From Gelatiniphilus marinus (GTDB lineage: Bacteria > Bacteroidota > Bacteroidia > Flavobacteriales > Flavobacteriaceae): DNA of 64,000 nt. The position numbers were made by a program, and so were the translations under genes. A model generated the notes under the pieces. That model ran no database searches. It had not been told where the DNA came from and saw nothing but the letters and a program-made list of their open reading frames with translations. Positions 25,987 through 34,874 of the stretch are shown here, piece after piece. The first letter of the stretch is position 1. The number at the start of each line of letters is the position of its first letter. The stretch lies in assembly GCF_042678305.1 (NCBI RefSeq), contig NZ_JBHUDT010000001.1; one strand, 5' to 3'.

Positions 25987-28431
25987 TTAATCGTTTCCAA
26001 TTTTAATTATATCAGAGAAAATACCAGATGCCGTAACATCGGCGCCAGCACCGGCACCTTTAATAATCATGGGTTGTTCTGGGTAGCGCTGGGTGTAAAA
26101 CATAACAATATTGTCTTTGCCTTCTAAGTTGTAAAACGGGTGGCCTTCGGGTATTTCTTGCAAGCCAACCCGTGCTTTTCCGTTGTTAAACTGTGCCACA
26201 TATTTTAATTGGCAATGGTTCGCTTTCGCGCAAGCAAATAGTTGTTGGTAATGTGCTTCATCTTTAATTAAGGTTTGGTAAAAATCATCAACCGTATCAC
26301 TTTTTAAACCAGATTCTGATAAGAAGGGATTGTTTTCAATATCTTCTAAATTCATTTCAAAACCACTTTCTCTTGCCAGAATTAAAATTTTTCGTGCTAC
26401 ATCCACACCACTTAAATCTATTCTTGGGTCGGGCTCGGTATAGCCTTCTTCTTGAGCTTGTTTTACCACATCGTGGAATTTTGTGGTATCATTGAAATTG
26501 TTGAAAACAAAATTTAAGCTCCCCGATAAAACCGCTTGTATCGATGTGATTTTATCGCCCGAAGCTATAAGGTTATTTAAAGTGTCTATAATTGGTAAAC
26601 CTGCGCCAACATTGGTTTCAAATAAAAACGGAGCATTGTATTTAAGCGATAGGCGTTTTAACAGCCTATAGTTTTCGTAATCGCTAGAGCAGGCAATTTT
26701 ATTGCAAGCTACAACACCAATACTTTGGCGCAAATAGTTGGGGTATAAATTTGCAACTGCTTGGTTTGCAGTAATATCTACAAAAATGCTATTGCGTAGG
26801 TTTAAAGCTTTTGTGTTTTCGAAAAAGCCTTCTAAACTTGCTTTTCTGCCTGCGGATAGTTGGGCTTTCCAGGTGTTTAAATCGATGCCGTGTTCGTTAA
26901 AAATCATGGTTCTGGAATTGGACAAGCCAATAATGCGCACATTTATTTTTAAGTTTTCGTTTAAGTATTTTTTTTGTTGCTTTATTTGTTCTACCAAGCG
27001 TTCTCCCACATTGCCAACACCGGTTATAAACACATTGAGTTGTTTTATTTGAGTTTCAAAAAATTTCTCGTGCAAGGTGTTTAAAGCCTTTTTTATGTCT
27101 TTTTTGTCTATTACAGCTGAGATGTTTTTTTCTGAAGCCCCTTGCGCAATAGCTCTAATATTAATATTGTTTTTGCCCAAGGTGCTAAACATTTTACCGC
27201 TAATGCCTTGGTGGTTTTTCATGTTATCGCCAACCAAAGCGACGATGGATAGCCCTGTTTCAACAGTAATAGGGTCTATTTTATGGAGCGCAATTTCATT
27301 TTCAAATGCTTTGTCGATAGCTGTTTTTGCCGCTTCGCTATTGTTTTCATCTAGCCCTAAGCAAATGGAATGTTCTGATGAGGCTTGGGTAATTAAAATA
27401 ATGTTTATTTTTTCTTGAGCCAAAGTTTCGAACAAGCGTTTTGAAAACCCCGGAATACCAATCATGCCACTGCCTTCAAGCGTTAACAGTGCTACATTGC
27501 TTATGTTGCTAATGCCTTTTACCGGAAATGCTGCGCTTGTGGCGTTGTTGGAAATAATGGTGCCGGCTGCTTCGGGTTTTAAAGTGTTTTTTATGTGAAT
27601 GGGAATGTTTAAATCCAATACCGGTTGTACCGTTGGTGGGTATAAAACTTTGGCGCCAAAATGCGATAGCTCCATAGCTTCTTGATACGAGATTTCTTTA
27701 ATGGGGTAGGCTTGTTTTACCAGTTTTGGGTTGGTGGTAAACATGCCGCTTACATCGGTCCAGATTTCTAATTGTTTAACCTGTAATGCTGCTGCTACAA
27801 TGGCTGCGGTAAAATCGGACCCGCCACGACCAAGTGTGGTTTGCTCGCCCATGGTAGAGTTGGCTACAAAACCAGGTAGAATGGTAATTTGCTGTGTGGC
27901 CGATTTAAAATAATCTGTAATGTTACTATTTGTTATATTAAAATTAACTTCGGCCTTTGTAAAATCAGAATTGGTAATTATTAATTCTTGTGAATTTTTA
28001 AGTGCAACCGATAAGCTTCTGTTTTTTATAGTTTCAGCAATAATGAAAGACGATAAAGACTCACCAAAACTAACCAATTTATCTGATGTTTTGGGCGATA
28101 GTTCATTAATCAAATAAATGCCATCAAGTAAATTTTTAAGATCGTTTAGCCGATTTTCAATAGAATTAATAATAGATTTGTTGTTATCTGGATTCAGTTC
28201 ATTTATAATTTCAAAATGAATGGCTTTAATTGTATTAAATGTATCTAAAAAAGTACTGTCTTTGTTTTGTGCTTGTTTACCGGCAAGCAGTAATTTATCG
28301 GTAATACCACCAACAGCCGAAACCACACATATTAGAGCATCTTCTTTTGAATAATTATCTAAAATGTGTATTACTTTATCTATATTTTTTGCAGAACCTA
28401 TAGATGTTCCTCCAAATTTTAAAACCTTCAT
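25987..28431 (-). CDS. thrA: Bifunctional aspartate kinase/homoserine dehydrogenase
   Basis: 814 residues, full length of the fused enzyme. Aspartokinase starts at MKVLKFGGTSIGSAKNI, with TLGRGGSDFTA; two ACT regulatory domains near 310-460 (ISNVALLTLEGSGMIG, VALVGDNMKNHQGIS); homoserine dehydrogenase from about 465 (NVFITGVGNVGERLVEQ) with VLSGSLNFVF and GYTEPDPRIDLSGVDVARK. It makes the first and third steps from aspartate to threonine. The ACT domains imply threonine feedback; a Thr-rich leader peptide upstream adds attenuation. Confidence 0.97.
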   Translation of the reverse strand: MKVLKFGGTSIGSAKNIDKVIHILDNYSKEDALICVVSAVGGITDKLLLAGKQAQNKDSTFLDTFNTIKAIHFEIINELNPDNNKSIINSIENRLNDLKNLLDGIYLINELSPKTSDKLVSFGESLSSFIIAETIKNRSLSVALKNSQELIITNSDFTKAEVNFNITNSNITDYFKSATQQITILPGFVANSTMGEQTTLGRGGSDFTAAIVAAALQVKQLEIWTDVSGMFTTNPKLVKQAYPIKEISYQEAMELSHFGAKVLYPPTVQPVLDLNIPIHIKNTLKPEAAGTIISNNATSAAFPVKGISNISNVALLTLEGSGMIGIPGFSKRLFETLAQEKINIILITQASSEHSICLGLDENNSEAAKTAIDKAFENEIALHKIDPITVETGLSIVALVGDNMKNHQGISGKMFSTLGKNNINIRAIAQGASEKNISAVIDKKDIKKALNTLHEKFFETQIKQLNVFITGVGNVGERLVEQIKQQKKYLNENLKINVRIIGLSNSRTMIFNEHGIDLNTWKAQLSAGRKASLEGFFENTKALNLRNSIFVDITANQAVANLYPNYLRQSIGVVACNKIACSSDYENYRLLKRLSLKYNAPFLFETNVGAGLPIIDTLNNLIASGDKITSIQAVLSGSLNFVFNNFNDTTKFHDVVKQAQEEGYTEPDPRIDLSGVDVARKILILARESGFEMNLEDIENNPFLSESGLKSDTVDDFYQTLIKDEAHYQQLFACAKANHCQLKYVAQFNNGKARVGLQEIPEGHPFYNLEGKDNIVMFYTQRYPEQPMIIKGAGAGADVTASGIFSDIIKIGND

Positions 28432-28514
28432 TTTTTAATGAATTTGTATATTTAATAAATTGTTTAAGAAAATGTAATTATAATAATTACAAAGTTAGCC
28501 CGGAGATATTATAA

Positions 28515-28622
28515 TTAGAAACCCCAAAGGGTAAAAGTAGGGGTAATTGCAATAAAAGTATAACCTATTATTGCTATAAAATAAGGACGGGTATTTGTTG
28601 TATTTTGGTTTAAATGAATCAT
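28515..28622 (-). CDS. thrL: thr operon leader peptide (attenuator), 35 aa
   Basis: Too short for routine gene calling. From ATG 28622 the minus strand encodes 35 residues with 7 Thr and 6 Ile, including NTTNT and IAIIGYTFIAITPTFTLWGF, then TAA. Such enrichment before thrA is the hallmark of attenuation: scarce charged tRNA-Thr or tRNA-Ile stalls the ribosome and lets thrABC be read. Between its stop and thrA are an ACCC/GGGT stem overlapping the last codons and a GTAATTA/TAATTAC hairpin near 28483-28499; which is the terminator is unclear. Confidence 0.75.
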   Translation of the reverse strand: MIHLNQNTTNTRPYFIAIIGYTFIAITPTFTLWGF

Positions 28623-28642
28623 TTTTCATATTTAAAACAAAC

Positions 28643-28650
28643 CAAAAGTA
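28643..28650 (-). promoter_or_regulatory. Candidate -7 box for the thr leader transcript
   Basis: Minus strand TACTTTTG, a full TAnnTTTG match, 20 bases before the leader ATG. A TTTG lies 23 bases further up, slightly too far for the usual spacing. The rest of the 28651-28806 gap up to nnr is AT-rich with nothing distinct. Confidence 0.5.
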
Positions 28651-28806
28651 TTATTTTTAAATCAATAAAAAAACAAATTGATTTTTTTTATAGTATTCTT
28701 ATCTAGTTTCTGTTTTTCATTAAAATAATATAGAAAACCAGATAATGATTAAAAAAACAATAACAGCCAAATAAGTCATTTATACAAAAAAACAATAGCA
28801 TACCCG

Positions 28807-30360
28807 ATGAAAATATTTTCTAAAGCACAAGTTTACAGTGGCGACAAACTAACAGCCCAACGGCAAAACATAACATCGACCGATTTAATGGAGCGTGCCG
28901 GAACCCAAATTTTTAATTGGATGCACGCCCGCATGCAAGGCGCCCAAGTGCCCATACACGTATTTTGTGGCATTGGTAATAATGGGGGCGATGGATTGGT
29001 TGTTGCGCGCCATTTGGTAACACATGGCTATAATGTTAAAACCTATGTGGTGAATTGCAGCGATAAACGTTCGAAAGATTTTTTGGTTAATTATGATAGA
29101 ATTAAAAACGTAACTAAAAACTGGCCAACGTTATTGAGCTGTAAAGGAGATTTTCCTAAAATACACCACAACGATATTATAGTTGATGCGGTATTTGGTA
29201 TTGGGCTAAACCGACCTGTTGATGCTTGGATAAAAGCCTTATTTGTACATTTTAAGAGTGCTAAAGCCTATACCTTGTCTATCGATATTCCTTCGGGTTT
29301 AAATACTGAAAAAACACCCGAAGATGAAGATGCAGTAGTTTGGGCGGGATACACATTAAGTTTTGCTTCGCCAAAACTGGTATTCTTTTTACCGCAAACA
29401 GCAAAATATACTGTACAATGGGAAGTGTTGGATATTGGCTTGGACAAGGAATTTTTATACACCACAGAAACCGAAGTTGAATTAATAGGAAAACACGAGG
29501 TACTGCCCATGTACATACCAAGAGATAAATTTTCGCATAAAGGCCATTTTGGGCATGCGCTTATTATTGGTGGTAGCTACGGCAAAATTGGTGCGGTAAC
29601 CTTAGCCAGTAGAGCTGCACTTTCTGTAGGTGCAGGTTTAATAAGTGCTTACGTGCCTAAATGTGGATATACTGTTTTACAATCGTCTTTTCCTGAAGCC
29701 ATGGTTATAACTGATACTAATGAAGCACTAATTTCTAAAATCGATTTTAAAATAGAACCCACAGTTATTGGTTTTGGGGTGGGCATAGGTACAAAAGCCA
29801 AAACTGTAAATGCTTTTGAAGCGTTTTTAAAAGTAAACATAACACCATTGGTTATAGATGCCGATGGTATTAACATCCTGTCTAAAAAGAAAGCCTTATT
29901 AAAATTATTGCCAAAATTAACTGTTTTAACGCCGCATCCAAAAGAGTTAGAGCGATTAATTGGTAATTGGAAAGACGATTTCGATAAATTAAAAAAAGTA
30001 AAGGCTTTTTCTAACAAACACCATGTTATTGTGGTTATAAAAGGAGCAAATACCATTACAGTGTTTCAAGACAAGCTGTATGTTAACTCTACAGGCAATC
30101 CAGGGTTGGCCACCGCAGGAAGCGGCGATGTGCTAACGGGAATTATAACAGGATTGATTGCTCAAGGTTATAACCCGTTGATAGCAAGTGTTTTTGGTGT
30201 GTATTTACATGGTAGATCTGCCGATATTGCAGTAGAAGATTTTGGTTACCATAGCTTAATTGCGAGTCGTGTTATCGATTATTTGGGCGATGCTTTTATT
30301 GATTTGTTTAAACAACCCGAACAACAAGAACAAGATAAAAAAGAAGAAAAAAATAGTTAG
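28807..30360 (+). CDS. nnr: Bifunctional NAD(P)H-hydrate epimerase/dehydratase
   Basis: 517 residues, both halves present. N-terminal YjeF_N epimerase (about 1-215): CGIGNNGGDGLVVARHL, DAVFGIGLNRP, SIDIPSGLN. C-terminal ADP-dependent dehydratase of the ribokinase fold (about 225-500): GHALIIGGSYGKIGA, LTPHPKELERL, VVIKGANTITV, and NPGLATAGSGDVLTGIITG. Repairs damaged, hydrated NAD(P)H. Ends in a charged, low-complexity tail (EQQEQDKKEEKNS). Confidence 0.95.
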   Translation: MKIFSKAQVYSGDKLTAQRQNITSTDLMERAGTQIFNWMHARMQGAQVPIHVFCGIGNNGGDGLVVARHLVTHGYNVKTYVVNCSDKRSKDFLVNYDRIKNVTKNWPTLLSCKGDFPKIHHNDIIVDAVFGIGLNRPVDAWIKALFVHFKSAKAYTLSIDIPSGLNTEKTPEDEDAVVWAGYTLSFASPKLVFFLPQTAKYTVQWEVLDIGLDKEFLYTTETEVELIGKHEVLPMYIPRDKFSHKGHFGHALIIGGSYGKIGAVTLASRAALSVGAGLISAYVPKCGYTVLQSSFPEAMVITDTNEALISKIDFKIEPTVIGFGVGIGTKAKTVNAFEAFLKVNITPLVIDADGINILSKKKALLKLLPKLTVLTPHPKELERLIGNWKDDFDKLKKVKAFSNKHHVIVVIKGANTITVFQDKLYVNSTGNPGLATAGSGDVLTGIITGLIAQGYNPLIASVFGVYLHGRSADIAVEDFGYHSLIASRVIDYLGDAFIDLFKQPEQQEQDKKEEKNS

Positions 30361-30386
30361 CAAAAGGAAAAACAGCAATCATAGAA

Positions 30387-30806
30387 ATGAAAATAAAATT
30401 TAAAAAGAAAAGATTACGTATAAATTTAATATTTGGCATGGTATGGCTTATACTCGGTATTTTAAGTATTGTGACCGATGAAGATCTTCGTTGGACTGAT
30501 TACGGATATTTAATAATAGGAATTTTATATTTGGGACACTATTTGTATGATTTAACATATCAATATCTCACTATCGAAAACGGAACAATCCAAAAAAACG
30601 GACTTTATGGATTTGGGAAAAAAATAATTCTTGAAGAAATAAATTGGATTAAAAAGTTTGCAGGAGATTACACACTGAAAACTGAACAAAATGAGTTGAA
30701 AATAAATACGGAATTGATTGACAAAGATTCGCTGAATGAATTGAATAAAATATTAGCAGAACTGAATTTACCATCTAAAAAAACACCGTTTACTAACAAT
30801 GTATAA
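30387..30806 (+). CDS. Small membrane protein with PH-like tail, unknown
   Basis: 139 residues: two helices (about 12-28 and 40-58, LIFGMVWLILGILSI and YGYLIIGILYLGHYL) then a short beta-rich domain (YLTIENGTIQKNGLYGFGKK and following) like bacterial PH-type domains. No named family recognised. The end of the gene (TNNV, TAA) runs directly into a long imperfect palindrome, the layout of cassette-like accessory genes that I associate with Bacteroidetes. Base use is plain and AT-rich. Confidence 0.65.
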   Translation: MKIKFKKKRLRINLIFGMVWLILGILSIVTDEDLRWTDYGYLIIGILYLGHYLYDLTYQYLTIENGTIQKNGLYGFGKKIILEEINWIKKFAGDYTLKTEQNELKINTELIDKDSLNELNKILAELNLPSKKTPFTNNV

Positions 30807-30920
30807 TCACAATTACGGCAGGTTCTACTACGTTCTAATCCACTCATAATTGCAAGTGCCTGTGCGAAACCTAAAAATTATAGGATATTAACCCGTAATT
30901 AAAGGTTGTGCAAAACCTTT
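30795..30920. repeat. Long imperfect palindrome at the 3' end of the small membrane protein gene
   Basis: Left arm elements ACAAT, AATTACGGCAGGTT; right arm AACCCGTAATT, AGGTTGTGC; central hairpin CACT...AAGTG around 30840-30861. Reads as a folded single-strand structure of the attC type, but the simple-site consensus RYYYAAC/GTTRRRY is not met. Confidence 0.5.
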
Positions 30921-30930
30921 ATGGGCAATA

Positions 30931-31069
30931 AAAAGAGGCTCTCTAAAAAGTGATTATCCTGTGTCAAACTGAGCGGAGTCGAAGCTTTAATGTTTTGAAA
31001 ACCAAAGCATTTATACTGCGCTCAATGTAACATTTAGAGTAGAAATCGACTTTTTAGACAGCCTCTTTT
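30931..31069. repeat. Dispersed palindromic repeat, copy 2
   Basis: Ends AAAAGAGGCTCTCTAAAAAG (from 30931) and ACTTTTTAGACAGCCTCTTT (31049 on) are inverted repeats with one mismatch over 21 positions. Interior is similar to 23402-23549. Sits between convergent genes, so likely also a terminator. Confidence 0.8.
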
Positions 31070-31090
31070 ATTTTAATTTTATGGAATAAA

Positions 31091-32125
31091 TTAAATATTT
31101 AATTCAGTAAATAATTCTTTAATAGATGCGCTTGATGGTCTTGGGGCATCTGGTGTTACCACATTTCCGTTGGGGTCTATCAATAAAAACCTTGGAATGC
31201 CTTTAATTTTATAATCTTGTACAAACTGCGTTTGCCAGCCTTTTGGTGCAAATAATTGAATGCCGCCCAGTTCTTTATCGGTTACCATGGCTTTCCAGTT
31301 TTCTCTGGCCTTATCCCACGAACCACCATGACTTCTATCGTCATCAATCGATAGGCTAACAAATTCGATGTTTTTCCCATGGTATTCTTTTTCCAGGGCC
31401 TTTAAAGACGGGATTTCGGCTTTACAGGGGCCGCACCAAGTTGCCCAAACATCAACATATACGTATTTTCCTTTTAAGTCTGAAAGTGAGGTTGTTGTGC
31501 CGTCGAAGTTTTCAAAATCATTAAATACCGGCGAGGGCGATCCTTTTGGCAATTCTTCTTTTAAGGCAATAGATTCGCCTATGTATTGCTTATAGAAATT
31601 AAGCATGGGTTCTATCTCGTTTTTCCCTTTGTTGATTATTGAGGTATCCACATGAGAATTAGCTTCGTAAAATCTAGTTAATTCTGTTTTTATATTATCC
31701 AGTTTGGTTTCTAAACCCGCTTTGTCCAGTTTAGTCAGTTCTTCCATGTTCAGTAAATTTTCTTGAAGCAATGCTTTTTCAGCTAAAAAATTACTGTGTT
31801 CGGATCCCGTTCCCGTATATTTCACAGTTTCGTCAAAGGCTTTTGTGTCTAAGGTTAGGTTTAGATCAAATCCGTTTTTTAAGAATACCGAAGTAGATTC
31901 GCTTCCGTCGTACAGGAAATAAAGACCGGTTTCAACTTTTAGGGTATCTTTAAAAGTACCGTCTTGGTTAACTTGAATAGCTTTCGAGAAGCCTCTGGTT
32001 CTAACCACTAAAGAGTCGCTGTTTTTATTGGTAATTGTGCCCGATAAGGTTACATAATCTTTAGGTTCTTCTTTACATGCTACAGCAGTTGCAAAGGCGC
32101 AGCATAGAATTAGTAGTTTTTTCAT
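31091..32125 (-). CDS. TlpA-like thioredoxin lipoprotein with DUF4369-type N-terminus
   Basis: 344 residues. Lipoprotein signal MKKLLILCCAFATAVACKEE places it on a membrane outside the cytoplasm. N-terminal beta domain (VTLSGTITNKNSDSLVVR) is of the DUF4369 kind; the C-terminal half is a TlpA/AhpC-type thioredoxin fold with WATWCGPCKAEIPSL, holding the CxxC redox pair. It probably reduces periplasmic disulfides, for example in cytochrome maturation. Long distance from other redox genes; client unknown. Confidence 0.9.
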   Translation of the reverse strand: MKKLLILCCAFATAVACKEEPKDYVTLSGTITNKNSDSLVVRTRGFSKAIQVNQDGTFKDTLKVETGLYFLYDGSESTSVFLKNGFDLNLTLDTKAFDETVKYTGTGSEHSNFLAEKALLQENLLNMEELTKLDKAGLETKLDNIKTELTRFYEANSHVDTSIINKGKNEIEPMLNFYKQYIGESIALKEELPKGSPSPVFNDFENFDGTTTSLSDLKGKYVYVDVWATWCGPCKAEIPSLKALEKEYHGKNIEFVSLSIDDDRSHGGSWDKARENWKAMVTDKELGGIQLFAPKGWQTQFVQDYKIKGIPRFLLIDPNGNVVTPDAPRPSSASIKELFTELNI

Positions 32126-32208
32126 TTTTTTGGTTTTAAAGTTGTAAAAATAGCCATTAGTATAGCTTTGGCGGTAGTATTAACATTTGTTTAAGAAATA
32201 GAATGCCT

Positions 32209-33063
32209 TTAGAGTTTGTGGGTTAGCCTTTTGTAATCGACCATTTCTGGGATAATATTTAGAGCAAGCAATTGGTTTTGTACATAATTGAGTGTTTTTT
32301 TATCTATAAGCTCCTGAGACCACTGGGTTAAACTCAGCCATTCTTTAACATCTTCTAGCTTTTGTTGGTAGCGGTTTGCTATGGTTTTGTCGATTCTTGG
32401 AATATCTTTAAATGCTGTAGTGGTATTGTTTATTATATTCAAAATCGTTTGAAGCTCTTTTTTGTTGGATTCTATAAATTCATTGCGTGCAGCAATTACA
32501 AAACAAGGCCAGGGCGAGGGGCAATTGCCTATGCGCCTAAAGGTTTCGTTGTCAACCAAAGGTTTTGTGGTAAATTTTTCCCATAAAAAATAATCGGCTT
32601 TTTGGTTAGTTAAACCTTCAATAGCACCGTTAAGGTTTTTTATCACTTCAAAATTCAAATCATTTTCTAAATTCCAATTGTTGTTCTTGGCATTTATGAA
32701 AGCCATTAAATGCGAACCGGAACCGTATCTGCTAATCGCCGCCTTTTTACCTCTTAAATCTTCAATGGTTTTATAAGGCGAGTTATGAGCTACATGAATC
32801 CCCCAAATTAAAGGGGTTTGCACAAAGGTTTGAACGATTTTGCATGGGTTTCCGTTTATAATATCGGTTACAATACCTTCGGTAAGAATAACGGCAATAT
32901 CGATTTGCTTGTCTCTTAGAGCTTTGCACATTTCGCCAGTGCCACCGTAATAATCGTGCCAGCGCAGATTAATGTTTTCATTTTTATATTCACCCTTTTT
33001 TAGTGATAAATACCATGCTAAATTAAAATGCTCGGGCACACCGCCAATGTTTACTTGCTTCAT
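32209..33063 (-). CDS. Type 2 periplasmic-binding-fold protein without signal peptide
   Basis: 284 residues. Starts MKQVNIGGVPEHFNLAWYLS with no export signal. Ligand-binding-fold marks: YYGGTGEMCKALRDKQIDIA, DLRGKKAAISRYGSGSHLMA, QKADYFLWEKF. It resembles the NMT1/THI5-like and Ca3427-type solute-binding group. No ABC permease or ATPase is adjacent. Being apparently cytoplasmic, it may be an enzyme or sensor using the same fold. The next gene upstream on this strand, 13 bases away, is a nucleoside phosphorylase. Confidence 0.75.
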   Translation of the reverse strand: MKQVNIGGVPEHFNLAWYLSLKKGEYKNENINLRWHDYYGGTGEMCKALRDKQIDIAVILTEGIVTDIINGNPCKIVQTFVQTPLIWGIHVAHNSPYKTIEDLRGKKAAISRYGSGSHLMAFINAKNNNWNLENDLNFEVIKNLNGAIEGLTNQKADYFLWEKFTTKPLVDNETFRRIGNCPSPWPCFVIAARNEFIESNKKELQTILNIINNTTTAFKDIPRIDKTIANRYQQKLEDVKEWLSLTQWSQELIDKKTLNYVQNQLLALNIIPEMVDYKRLTHKL

Positions 33064-33076
33064 TTGGTGTTTTTTT

Positions 33077-33946
33077 TTAAATTCTTTCTAAAGTGTAAAT
33101 AATGAGGTCTTCAATAATTTTACTGGGGTTTTGGCTAAAGGTGCCATTGGCTCTGTTTGCTATTACCGCATTTAAGGAAAGTGCGTGGTGACCTAATAAT
33201 TTGGACAAGCCGTAAATGGCCGATGTTTCCATCTCGAAATTTGAAATATAGGTGCCTTCAAAATTAAAAGCGTCCATATTATTATTTAAACTTTCATCTT
33301 GTAAAGGTAAGCGTAAAACGCGCCCTTGTGGGCCGTAAAAACCGCCGGCAGTTGCTGTAATTCCAGAATGTGTCTGTTCGCTTTTAAATTGTTTTTCTAA
33401 TTTATTACTGTTTTTTACAATTATAGGTCTTGCTTTTAAAGGCGACCAGTTGGTTTGTTCTATAAAAGCATTTTCTATTTTTGAATCGCTAAAGGGTGCA
33501 ATTTGGTAGGCGTGAAGCATGCCATTAATATCTAAACCATGCGAGCTCAATACAAAGGAATCTACCGGGATGTTGCTTTGTAAAGCCCCCGATGTACCCA
33601 CCCTAATTATGTCGAGACTGGTAAGTTTTTCTTTTGGTTTTCTGGTTTTTAAATCGATATTAACCAAGGCATCCAATTCGTTTAAAACAATATCGATATT
33701 ATCGGGCCCAATACCGGTAGAGATAACCGTTATGCGTTTGTCTTTGTATGTGCCGGTTTGGGTTTTAAACTCGCGTTTTTGGGTTTTAAACTCAATAGTA
33801 TCAAAATGTTTTGTTATTTTTTCAACGCGGTTTTGGTCGCCAACACAAATAATGGTGTTTGCAATGTTTTCGGGTTTTAAATTAAGATGATAAATACTGC
33901 CATCTGGATTTAAAATAAGTTCGGAGTCTTTAATGCCCATCTGCAA
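33077..33946 (-). CDS. Nucleoside phosphorylase (uridine phosphorylase-like)
   Basis: 289 residues. PNP/UDP family: IICVGDQNRVEKI, VISTGIGPDNIDIVLNEL, IIRVGTSGALQ, and FEMETSAIYGLSKLLGHHA with the ribose-binding Met-Glu. Splits nucleosides with phosphate into base and ribose-1-phosphate. Overlaps the preceding DUF1835 gene by 17 bases, so cotranscribed with it. Base specificity not readable. Confidence 0.88.
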   Translation of the reverse strand: MQMGIKDSELILNPDGSIYHLNLKPENIANTIICVGDQNRVEKITKHFDTIEFKTQKREFKTQTGTYKDKRITVISTGIGPDNIDIVLNELDALVNIDLKTRKPKEKLTSLDIIRVGTSGALQSNIPVDSFVLSSHGLDINGMLHAYQIAPFSDSKIENAFIEQTNWSPLKARPIIVKNSNKLEKQFKSEQTHSGITATAGGFYGPQGRVLRLPLQDESLNNNMDAFNFEGTYISNFEMETSAIYGLSKLLGHHALSLNAVIANRANGTFSQNPSKIIEDLIIYTLERI

Positions 33947-34871
33947 TTGTTTTTATGAGTTTGTTTTGTTTTTTGTTGAATTGGTAATCTAATTTATTAA
34001 CACCGCCAAAAACCATGTTGTTGTTTAATTGTAATGAAAAATTATAAGTACCCAACAGGGCTTCGTGTCCTTTTCTGTTTAATTCTAAGCCTTTGGTAGT
34101 AACAGAAAAAAAGATATTCAACTTGTCGATTATTCGATGGAACTGAAGATCGGTATAGCCGTAGTATCCTTGATAATTTATCGCATATCCTAATAGATGA
34201 TGCATTGATTTTACCGTGTTGTTTTTAATGATGCTTAAAATATTACGTTCTAGGGCATTTAAACCGCTTTTATAATCTGGAAACCGTTGTAAATGAGCCT
34301 TTAAGCAGTTGTTAAGGTATATAAACGACGATCTTTTTACAATAAAGGGTTTAAGCAAATTATGGTCTTTGCCGCAGTATATGCCCCAAAGCGTGGTGGC
34401 CAACTGTATATCTTCAGGGTTTAATTTAACCTTGTTTTTGTAGTGTTTTAAAAGTTGTTCTGCAGTAAGTTCTGGTAAAGCTTTAAGATTTTTTTCGCCT
34501 CTAATCCTACCACTACAAACCAGATAGATGGGAAGTCTTGTTTTTTTTTGCTTTATAAGGCTAATAACTGCCAGCATATTGATGTGGCAAAACAAATCGT
34601 ACTCGAACCAAAGCACAATTTCTGTGTAATTATCCAAATCATTTAATTTATTGAGCTCTTTTTTTATTTCGTTAACATCTAAATCGATGTCGTAATAATC
34701 TTTTAAAAAAGAAGTTCTTAAACTTAAAAAATGATTGTTATCAATAGTGGCTAGCGTGGGGCCTTCGCAAAGCATTTCTTGCCATGTTAGTTTTTCTCCA
34801 ACAATATCTAGTTCGTTTAAATAATTTGTTAAACTAGTTCCATTTGTTATATGCAATAGCTTTTTAGCCAT
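33930..34871 (-). CDS. DUF1835 domain-containing protein
   Basis: 313 residues. N-terminal LLHITNGTSLTNYLNEL and LTWQEMLCEGPT, then IVLWFEYDLFCHINMLAVIS, match DUF1835 as I recall it (often with DUF3658). Function unknown; the beginning looks like a nucleotide-binding fold. It is coupled to the nucleoside phosphorylase (overlap) and starts 3 bases after the SUI1-like gene, so the three form an operon. Confidence 0.78.
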   Translation of the reverse strand: MAKKLLHITNGTSLTNYLNELDIVGEKLTWQEMLCEGPTLATIDNNHFLSLRTSFLKDYYDIDLDVNEIKKELNKLNDLDNYTEIVLWFEYDLFCHINMLAVISLIKQKKTRLPIYLVCSGRIRGEKNLKALPELTAEQLLKHYKNKVKLNPEDIQLATTLWGIYCGKDHNLLKPFIVKRSSFIYLNNCLKAHLQRFPDYKSGLNALERNILSIIKNNTVKSMHHLLGYAINYQGYYGYTDLQFHRIIDKLNIFFSVTTKGLELNRKGHEALLGTYNFSLQLNNNMVFGGVNKLDYQFNKKQNKLIKTIADGH

Positions 34872-34874
34872 AAA

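Noticed and set aside
24620..28117. Several plus-strand frames opposite thrABC
   Set aside because: Low-complexity shadows of three full-length, motif-complete enzymes.
30795..30920. Classical integron attC site
   Set aside because: The outer ends do not fit RYYYAAC and GTTRRRY and there is no integrase in the window; kept only as a cassette-like palindrome.
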